Assembly (NCBI GenBank): GCA_016280525.1
Contig: JAEEGW010000352.1
Span: forward strand, 1 to 5,290
DNA: 5,290 nucleotides
Direction: 5' to 3'
Source of the DNA: Clostridiales bacterium
GTDB lineage: Bacteria; Bacillota; Clostridia; Oscillospirales; CAG-272
Part shown: in pieces, positions 1 through 4,108 of the stretch
Layout: each line of letters opens with the position of its first letter
How positions within the stretch are numbered: position 1 is the stretch's first letter
Program-made: the position numbers and the translations under genes
Notes under the pieces: generated by a model
Databases searched by the model: none
The model's input: only the letters and a program-made list of their open reading frames with translations
Told to the model about the DNA's origin: nothing

Positions 1-906
1 AAAAAAATACTCGGCAACGCTCTGCTTATGCTCACCGCGATCATCTGGGGAACGGCTTTCGTCGCCCAGCGCGCGGGCATGGATAAGATAGAGCCTCTGA
101 CGTTCAACGCGTCAAGAATGGCGCTTGCCGCCGTTGCCGTCGGTCTCGTCGCCTTGTTCGGCTGGCTGAAAGAGAAGAGATCCGGCACGGGACGCACGGA
201 AGAAGAGCAGAAACAGTATAACAAAAGCACGCTCATAGGCGGCGTGCTGTGCGGCTGCTTTCTGTCCGCCGCGAGCATACTGCAGCAGATAGGGCTCGTA
301 TACACCACCGCGGGAAAAGCGGGATTCATAACGGCGCTATATATCCTTATCGTGCCGGTCGTCGGTTTTATCTTCTTTAAACGTAAAAACACGTGGCTCG
401 TGTGGCTCGCCGTGCTTGTAGGACTTGTCGGCATGTTCCTTCTCTGCATAAACGAACAGTTCAGTCTATCACGCGGAGACGCGCTGATCTGCGGCTGCGC
501 TTTCGTTTTCAGTTTTCACATCATCACCTGCGATCATTTCGTCAAAAAAGGCAACCCCGTACGCATGTCCGCGATCCAGTTTGCGACCGCGACGGTCATT
601 TCCACCGCCGCCGCGTTCATAGCGGAGCAGCCGAGCATGGATAAGATCATATCCGCCGCCGTGCCGATACTGTACTGCGGTCTCGTTTCCGGCGGCGTTG
701 GATACACGCTTCAGATAGTCGCGCAGAAATTCACCGATCCGACGGTCGCCTCGCTTCTTATGAGTATGGAGTCGGTTTTTGCCGTGATCGCCGGCGTTCT
801 GCTTCTGCACGAGAGCATGAGCGTAAGAGAAATGATCGGCTGCGTAGTGATGTTCGCCGCGATAATACTCGTGCAGATACCGCTGCCGAAGAGGAAAAAT
901 ACGTAG
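1..906 (+). CDS. DMT-superfamily (EamA) transporter, 5' end missing
   Basis: Inner-membrane permease of the drug/metabolite transporter superfamily. The substrate cannot be told from sequence; EamA relatives export amino acids, metabolites or drugs. The frame is open from base 1, with nine hydrophobic-type residues (KKILGNALL) before the first Met at 28. The true start is therefore probably upstream of the window and 28 is an internal Met. The visible 301 residues show about ten hydrophobic helices (roughly 6-24, 36-54, 78-100, 107-126, 133-150, 158-175, 190-208, 219-240, 247-268, 278-294), the two-EamA-domain layout. Family-like landmarks are the N-terminal IIWGTAFVAQ and the last repeat around DPTVASLLMSMESVFAV followed by LHES. 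A charged loop lies at about 57-75. The protein ends in a basic tail (PKRKNT). Little if anything but the extreme N-terminus is missing. No partner gene is adjacent on the right, where a repeat array follows. Confidence 0.9.
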   Translation, partial: KKILGNALLMLTAIIWGTAFVAQRAGMDKIEPLTFNASRMALAAVAVGLVALFGWLKEKRSGTGRTEEEQKQYNKSTLIGGVLCGCFLSAASILQQIGLVYTTAGKAGFITALYILIVPVVGFIFFKRKNTWLVWLAVLVGLVGMFLLCINEQFSLSRGDALICGCAFVFSFHIITCDHFVKKGNPVRMSAIQFATATVISTAAAFIAEQPSMDKIISAAVPILYCGLVSGGVGYTLQIVAQKFTDPTVASLLMSMESVFAVIAGVLLLHESMSVREMIGCVVMFAAIILVQIPLPKRKNT

Positions 907-928
907 GGGCCGGCGCCCACGACGGCCC
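906..928 (+). repeat. GC-rich hairpin on the transporter stop codon
   Basis: Just after (and touching) the TAG stop are two competing inverted repeats. One is GGGCC (907-911) with GGCCC (924-928). The other is a tighter GGGC (907-910) with GCCC (915-918) around a 4-nt loop. No T-tract follows, so this is not a canonical intrinsic terminator. It could be a short dispersed palindrome or a processing/stability hairpin at the 3' end of the transporter mRNA. There is only one copy in this window, so its repeat nature is not demonstrated here. Confidence 0.4.
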
Positions 929-936
929 GTGATCAC

Positions 937-1139
937 GCGCGGAGCGCATATCGCAATGCGATAGCATTATATCGCATTTGCGGGAAGCAAAAAATATATC
1001 GCACGCGAACATAGCGAGCGTATATCGCATTTGAGAAGCAAATATAAATGGTCCCTTGCGGGACGCGATATGCCTACGGCGCGATATATCTTCGATGCGA
1101 TATATCCTGCGGATGCGATATGTCCCTTCGGGACGTGAA
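937..1139 (+). repeat. Modular linker-hairpin array, copy A (gene-less)
   Basis: A complete 203-bp unit made only of short hairpins joined by exact 7-nt linkers. Left half: hairpin GCGC-GGA-GCGC (937-947), then four ATATCGC linkers (948-954, 969-975, 996-1002, 1022-1028). These separate hairpins at 955-968 (AATGC/GCATT), 976-995 (TTTGC/GCAAA), 1003-1021 (ACGC/GCGT) and 1029-1043 (ATTTG/CAAAT). The centre is ATAAATG (1044-1050). Right half: hairpin 1051-1064 (GTCCC/GGGAC), then four GCGATAT linkers (1065-1071, 1081-1087, 1097-1103, 1115-1121). These separate hairpins 1072-1080 (GCC/GGC), 1088-1096 (ATC/GAT), 1104-1114 (ATCC/GGAT) and 1122-1134 (GTCCC/GGGAC). The unit ends in GTGAA. The right-hand linkers are the reverse complement of the left-hand ones, so the two halves can also pair with each other. 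The 3' boundary is sharp: the three copies diverge immediately after GGGACGTGAA. The 5' boundary is less certain. The copy sits 17 nt upstream of the next gene's start, so it is probably in that gene's 5' UTR or the intercistronic RNA. Confidence 0.88.
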
Positions 1140-1156
1140 AAATACAGAGGTTTTAT

Positions 1157-1642
1157 ATGGTCGTACGAAAAAGCAGAAGCGGAGAAATGCTCAGGCTGTG
1201 GGGATATGAAAGCGCCGAAGAAGCGTCGCCTACGGCAAGATTTTTCTGCCGAAATATAGATTCCGGCAATGCAGTTTTCCATGCACTTTATGACGGCGGC
1301 GCGATCGCGGGCGAGCTGTACGTTTTCCGGAAACTGGATGATACCGATTTTGCGGACGGGAAAACGACCGCTTATCTGTGCGCTTTCCGCGTTGAAAAAG
1401 AATACCGCGGAAAAGGGTACGGGAGCCTTCTGATGAATACGGCGCTTGCGGAGCTGAAAAAAGAGGGATTTGAATACGCCGCGATAGGCGTCGGGATGAC
1501 GGAAGAAGCGAACATAAAAATGTATACGCACATGGGTTTCACAACGAAAATAAAGGACTGTTATGCCGACCCCTGCGCAGTTGACGAAAACATGACGCCG
1601 AAGCCTGACGAAGGATTCGTTTTGCTGTCAAAGAGGCTGTGA
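1157..1642 (+). CDS. GNAT family N-acetyltransferase (first of two)
   Basis: Cytosolic acetyl-CoA-dependent N-acetyltransferase, 161 residues, a full-length single GNAT domain. The acetyl-CoA-binding motif A is clear at residues 79-90 (strand AFRV, then R-G-K-G-Y-G at 84-89, where the pyrophosphate loop would sit). It is followed by a helix (LLMNTALAELKK). The C-terminal motif B region is EEANIKMYTHMGF at 117-129, the usual N-x-x-x-x-x-Y-x-x-x-G-F signature. The N-terminus (SPTARFF, SGNAVF, ELYVF) resembles a clostridial GNAT group of unknown substrate. Start at 1157 is backed by AGAGG (1146-1150) six bases upstream. Only three bases separate its stop from the next gene, so it opens an operon with the second GNAT and mnmA. 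Repeat copy A lies directly upstream and would be in its leader. The acceptor substrate cannot be assigned. Confidence 0.9.
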   Translation: MVVRKSRSGEMLRLWGYESAEEASPTARFFCRNIDSGNAVFHALYDGGAIAGELYVFRKLDDTDFADGKTTAYLCAFRVEKEYRGKGYGSLLMNTALAELKKEGFEYAAIGVGMTEEANIKMYTHMGFTTKIKDCYADPCAVDENMTPKPDEGFVLLSKRL

Positions 1643-1645
1643 AAA

Positions 1646-2242
1646 ATGGAAAAGTTTTATTTTGAAGTGCCGGGTATAAAAAGAAAAGACGCGGCTGTTG
1701 CTTACATAAACGAATTTTTTGAATATGATTCGGAAATAAACGGCGTGGGGGGCTTACGCCGATATCTTGACGACTACGAAGGCTGGCTGATAAAGCTTGA
1801 AGAAGATTACAAAAGGATACCGAACGGGGAAAAAGTACCGGCACGGACGTATTTTCTGATAAGAGAAAACGACGATAAGATCGTAGGTATGATAAACGTG
1901 CGCCTTGCTTTGAACGAGAAACTGAGCAAATACGGCGGTCATATCGGCTACAGCATAAGACCTACGGAGCGCGGAAAAGGCTATAACAAGATAAATCTGT
2001 ATCTTGCGCTCAAAGTCTGCGATAAATACGGCATAGAAAACGTATTTCTTGACGCGGATCTGCACAATCCCGCGTCGTGGAAGACTATGGAAGCGTTGGG
2101 CGGCGTGAGGATAAGAGAGTATTTTGACGATGAATACGCGCACTGCACTGTCGTTGATTACAGTATCAACGTTAAAAAAGCGCTTGAAGAACATAAAGAA
2201 TTTGAGCAGATGACGCTCGGTATAAGAGAAGAGGTAAAATGA
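1646..2242 (+). CDS. GNAT family predicted acetyltransferase (COG3981-like)
   Basis: Second cytosolic GNAT, 198 residues, not a duplicate of its neighbour. It shows the recognisable layout of the predicted-acetyltransferase group COG3981: G-V-G-G-L at 33-37, the DYEGWL segment at 43-48, VPARTYFLIRE at 64-74, then IVGMINVRLALNEKL and YGGHIGYSIRPTERGKGY (residues 79-113). R-G-K-G-Y (109-113) is the acetyl-CoA pyrophosphate loop. The later NPASWKTMEALGG (141-153) is the motif-B helix. Start 1646 has AAGAGG (1631-1636), embedded in the end of the upstream gene, as its ribosome site. The stop codon overlaps the start of mnmA, so the two are probably translationally coupled. The substrate is unknown. 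Proximity to mnmA could hint at translation or RNA-linked acetylation, but operon position alone does not show it. Confidence 0.9.
   Translation: MEKFYFEVPGIKRKDAAVAYINEFFEYDSEINGVGGLRRYLDDYEGWLIKLEEDYKRIPNGEKVPARTYFLIRENDDKIVGMINVRLALNEKLSKYGGHIGYSIRPTERGKGYNKINLYLALKVCDKYGIENVFLDADLHNPASWKTMEALGGVRIREYFDDEYAHCTVVDYSINVKKALEEHKEFEQMTLGIREEVK
2225..2234 (+). promoter_or_regulatory. Ribosome binding site with two possible mnmA starts
   Basis: The purine run AGAGAAGAGG lies inside the last codons of the second GNAT gene. Two consecutive in-frame ATGs follow, at 2239 and 2242. Spacing from the run is 4 nt to the first and 7 nt to the second, so the second is the better-spaced start. The first gives a 4-base ATGA overlap with the upstream stop; from the second there is only a one-base overlap. 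Confidence 0.55.
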
Positions 2243-3315
2243 TGCCCGGGGTAATAGTCGGAATGTCCGGCGGCGTGGACAGCGCCGTCGCGGCGTATCT
2301 TTTAAAGCGGCAGGGATACGACGTTACAGGCGTCACTCTGCGCAGCTGGCAGAGCGAAAGCGGGGAGGAAAGCCGCTGCTGTGAGATAGACGACGCGAGG
2401 GAGACCGCGCGTATTCTGGGCATACCCTACCACGTCTTCAACTGTACGCTCGATTTTGAAAAAAAGGTCATACAGCCATTTATTAACGATTATCTGCACG
2501 GCTTTACGCCGAATCCCTGCGTTATCTGTAACCGTGAAATTAAATGGGAGCGGCTTTTGTATTACGCCGATCTGCTTCAGGCGGAATACGTCGCCACCGG
2601 ACACTACGCGGAAAAAGTCAGGCTTGAAAACGGCAGATATACGGTCAAAAAAGCGCTTTTTGCGGAAAAAGACCAGACGTATATGCTGTACCGGCTGAGC
2701 CAGAAACAGCTTGAGCGCACGCTCATGCCGCTTGCCCGGTATTCAAAGCAGCAGGTCAGAGCCATAGCTGAGCAGGCGGGGTTACGGGTCGCGTCAAAAC
2801 CGGATTCGCAGGAGATATGCTTTGTAACGGACGGCGATTACGCGGATTTTATATGCGCTCATACGAGCGCGGAAATTCCCGGAGAGGGCAATTACGTGGA
2901 CGAGGACGGCAAGGTCTTAGGCAGGCACAAAGGCATAATCCACTATACGGTGGGGCAGAGAAAAGGGCTCGGCATCGCGCTCGGACGCCCGGCGTATATC
3001 AAAAAGATCCGCGCGGACAAAAATGAGATAGTGCTTAGTACCGACGCCGATACGGGATGCAGGGAAATAGTATGCAAAGACTTGAATTTCTTAAGCGTAC
3101 CGGAGCCGGAGACGGGCGAAAAACTGCGCTGCCACGTGAAGGTCAGATACCGCCACCCCGGGGAGTACGCGACGCTTGAAAAAACGGACGATAACCGTAT
3201 GAAAATAGCTTTTGATAAACCGGTACGCTTAGCCGCGCCCGGACAGTCGGCTGTATTTTACGATGACGACGGATGTGTTATAGGAGGCGGGATAATAACG
3301 GAAGTGTTGTTTTGA
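2239..3315 (+). CDS. mnmA: tRNA-specific 2-thiouridylase MnmA (TrmU)
   Basis: Cytosolic ATP-dependent tRNA thiolase that makes the 2-thio group of s2U34 in tRNAs for Lys, Glu and Gln, using sulfur relayed from a cysteine desulfurase. At 358 residues it is full length. The N-terminal PP-loop S-G-G-V-D-S is at residues 10-15 (ATP pyrophosphatase motif). TPNPCVICNREIKW (90-103) carries C97 at the position of the family's first catalytic cysteine, with C94 forming a C-x-x-C. GHYA is at 121-124 and DQTYMLYRLS at 145-154. DSQEICFV (189-196) carries C194, the partner cysteine that forms the persulfide/disulfide pair. HYTVGQRKGLGI (235-246) begins the central domain, and a C-terminal beta-barrel follows (GQSAVFYDDDGCVIGGG near the end). 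It is the last gene of the operon with the two GNATs. No cysteine desulfurase or scaffold gene is next to it here. Repeat copy B starts three bases after its stop. Confidence 0.97.
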   Translation: MMPGVIVGMSGGVDSAVAAYLLKRQGYDVTGVTLRSWQSESGEESRCCEIDDARETARILGIPYHVFNCTLDFEKKVIQPFINDYLHGFTPNPCVICNREIKWERLLYYADLLQAEYVATGHYAEKVRLENGRYTVKKALFAEKDQTYMLYRLSQKQLERTLMPLARYSKQQVRAIAEQAGLRVASKPDSQEICFVTDGDYADFICAHTSAEIPGEGNYVDEDGKVLGRHKGIIHYTVGQRKGLGIALGRPAYIKKIRADKNEIVLSTDADTGCREIVCKDLNFLSVPEPETGEKLRCHVKVRYRHPGEYATLEKTDDNRMKIAFDKPVRLAAPGQSAVFYDDDGCVIGGGIITEVLF

Positions 3316-3318
3316 CAC

Positions 3319-3428
3319 GCTGCGCAAAGCGCAGCATATCGCAATGCATCAGCATTATATCGCATTTGCGGTACGCAAATATATCGCACGCGAACACAGT
3401 GAGCGTATATCGCATTTGAGAAGTAAAT
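3319..3428 (+). repeat. Left arm of array copy B
   Basis: Five hairpins and four exact ATATCGC linkers (3336-3342, 3357-3363, 3381-3387, 3407-3413). Hairpins: 3319-3335 is a perfect 7-bp stem (GCTGCGC/GCGCAGC) with an AAA loop. 3343-3356 is AATGC/GCATT with loop ATCA. 3364-3380 is a perfect 7-bp stem (ATTTGCG/CGCAAAT) with loop GTA. 3388-3406 is ACGC/GCGT with an internal CAC/GTG. 3414-3428 is ATTTG/TAAAT, closing with a G-T (G-U in RNA) pair. The first hairpin starts four bases after the mnmA stop codon (3 nt between). It is not followed by a T-tract, so it is not a standard terminator. Confidence 0.85.
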
Positions 3429-3441
3429 CGATGGATTATTT

Positions 3442-3449
3442 AAGGGTGA
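3442..3449 (+). promoter_or_regulatory. Ribosome binding site of the IVP gene
   Basis: AAGGGTGA lies seven bases before the ATG at 3457. It is located in the unique central insert, not in the repeat arms, so the inserted segment brings its own translation signal. This supports the reading frame having been a real, expressed gene before it acquired its stop codon. Confidence 0.6.
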
Positions 3450-3456
3450 ATTTAAT

Positions 3457-3813
3457 ATGAGCGAAAATTCAATAAAAGAACTTGCTGTTGAGCTAACTGT
3501 AGAAGTTACCGAACTATGCAGTGCAATTAAAGGTAAATCTATATACACTAATCAATTAATGCGATCCTGTTCTTCAATAGGTGCAAATGCACACTAAGCT
3601 ACATATGCACAAAGCAGAGCGGATTTTATTAATAAACTTGAAGTATCTCTAAAAGAATGCTATGAAACAGAGTATTGGCTTGAAATACTTTTTAGAACTA
3701 AATCTATTTCTGAAATTCAATATAAATCATTGTTGAATAAATGCGGTTCAATACGCCGTAAACTAATCGCTTCAATAACAACTGCAAAGAAAAACGGCAA
3801 CGAGAATATTTAA
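3457..3813 (+). pseudogene. Four-helix-bundle protein, 23S rRNA IVP (S23) family, broken by one stop codon
   Basis: One frame runs 118 codons from ATG 3457 to TAA 3811-3813, with a single in-frame TAA at codon 47 (3595-3597). Read through, it gives a complete small helical protein of the IVP/S23 four-helix-bundle family. The conserved core is QLMRSCSSIGANAH (33-46), the stop, then ATYAQSRADFINKL and ECYETEYWLEIL. In relatives the core reads roughly R-S-x-x-S-I-x-A-N-x-x-E-A. The stop therefore replaces the conserved Glu, and GAA to TAA is the one-base change that explains it. No frameshift or other lesion is visible, so the damage is recent, or it is an assembly error. No ATG follows the stop for reinitiation. 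Family members include proteins encoded inside 23S rRNA intervening sequences, and the Avd accessory factor of diversity-generating retroelements is a structural relative. They bind nucleic acid through a basic pentamer in the Avd case. Hand-counted GC is about 31% (3451-3820), against about half or more in sampled stretches of mnmA. It sits between the two arms of repeat copy B. Confidence 0.85.
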
Positions 3814-3830
3814 TTGAAAAAAATACGGAT

Positions 3831-3930
3831 GTGATATGTCCCTTGCGGGACGCGATATGCCTTCGGCGCGATATATCTTCGATGCGATATATCCCTGACG
3901 GGATGCGATATGTCCCTTACGGGACGTGAA
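3831..3930 (+). repeat. Right arm of array copy B
   Basis: GTGATAT (3831-3837, degenerate linker), then hairpin 3838-3851 (GTCCC/GGGAC). Four exact GCGATAT linkers follow (3852-3858, 3868-3874, 3884-3890, 3905-3911), with hairpins 3859-3867 (GCC/GGC), 3875-3883 (ATC/GAT), 3891-3904 (ATCCC/GGGAT) and 3912-3925 (GTCCC/GGGAC). The arm ends with GTGAA. From 3838 to 3930 it matches copy C 4003-4095 with a single base difference, so the two right arms share a recent origin or are being homogenised. Confidence 0.85.
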
Positions 3931-3936
3931 TAACAA

Positions 3937-4095
3937 GCAGCGCAAAGCGCAGTATATCGCATGCATCAGCATTATATCGCATTTGAGAAGTAAATATAAA
4001 TGGTCCTTTGCGGGACGCGATATGCCTTCGGCGCGATATATCTTCGATGCGATATATCCCTGACGGGATGCGATATGTCCCTTACGGGACGTGAA
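3937..4095 (+). repeat. Modular linker-hairpin array, copy C (gene-less, two modules shorter)
   Basis: This copy starts six bases after copy B. Left half: hairpin 3937-3953 (core GCGC-AAA-GCGC, outer pairs imperfect), linker 3954-3960, hairpin 3961-3973 (ATGC/GCAT), linker 3974-3980, then directly the ATTTG/TAAAT hairpin 3981-3995. The two hairpins and two linkers that stand between these in copies A and B are absent. Centre ATAAATG 3996-4002, the same as copy A. Right half: hairpins 4003-4016, 4024-4032, 4040-4048, 4056-4069 and 4077-4090, with GCGATAT at 4017-4023, 4033-4039, 4049-4055 and 4070-4076. It ends GTGAA at 4095. Its end is 13 nt before the next start codon, so it lies in the leader of the downstream gene. 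Confidence 0.88.
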
Positions 4096-4096
4096 C

Positions 4097-4102
4097 AGGA
4101 GA
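4097..4102 (+). promoter_or_regulatory. Ribosome binding site of the glycerol-1-phosphate dehydrogenase gene
   Basis: AGGAGA, six bases before ATG 4109, fixes that start. It begins only two bases after the end of repeat copy C. The last GTCCC/GGGAC hairpin of the repeat (4077-4090) therefore lies close to the ribosome landing site and could affect its access. Confidence 0.75.
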
Positions 4103-4108
4103 AAACGA

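Larger units (their letters stand above)
3319..3930 (+). mobile_element. Composite element: hairpin-array arms around an IVP-family gene (copy B)
   Basis: The left arm (3319-3428) and right arm (3831-3930) are the two halves of the array seen gene-less in copies A and C. In those copies the ATTTG-type hairpin (copy A 1029-1043) is followed by ATAAATG and then the GTCCC/GGGAC hairpin. Here the same left hairpin ends at 3428 and the same right hairpin starts at 3838. Between them are 402 AT-rich bases (3429-3830) with an IVP-family reading frame, plus a GTGATAT that looks like a one-base variant of the GCGATAT linker (3831-3837). The array is thus interrupted exactly at its axis of symmetry. 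The sequence shows the filled/empty relation. That the unit moves, and that A and C descend from gene-bearing units, is inference. No transposase, integrase or reverse transcriptase is encoded. No target-site duplication can be defined. Confidence 0.6.

Noticed and set aside
1031..1048. Promoter formed by TTGAGA and TATAAA in the centre of copy A
   Set aside because: The two boxes are only about six bases apart, far too close for a sigma-70-type promoter, and TTGAGA is part of a hairpin. No convincing promoter was found in any intergenic stretch.
937..1139. CRISPR array
   Set aside because: The repeated word is only 7 nt, the intervening segments are 9-20 nt self-complementary hairpins that recur between copies, and the word flips orientation at the centre. 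No cas gene is present.
1056..1259. 67-codon + strand reading frame across repeat copy A into the first GNAT
   Set aside because: Its first half is translated hairpin repeat and its second half is an out-of-frame reading of the GNAT gene. It has no independent support.
758..1531. 257-codon minus-strand reading frame
   Set aside because: It spans the antisense of the transporter tail, the whole repeat copy A and the antisense of the first GNAT. No single gene would be expected to do this, and no motif is visible.
3319..3335. Intrinsic terminator after mnmA
   Set aside because: The 7-bp stem with AAA loop is perfect, but it is followed by ATATCGC rather than a T-tract, and it is the regular first module of the repeat.
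3319..3930. Fragment of a 23S rRNA gene with its intervening sequence
   Set aside because: The protein family name suggests it, but the flanks are mnmA and repeat copy C, with no rRNA-like sequence on either side.
3772..3972. 66-codon minus-strand reading frame over the repeat island
   Set aside because: It is mostly translated repeat (recurring ASR and AS-K type words) plus antisense of the IVP tail. Peptides of this kind are artefacts of the array.
3319..4095. Diversity-generating retroelement
   Set aside because: An Avd-like relative is present, but no reverse transcriptase, no template/variable repeat pair with A-specific differences and no target protein gene is seen in the window.
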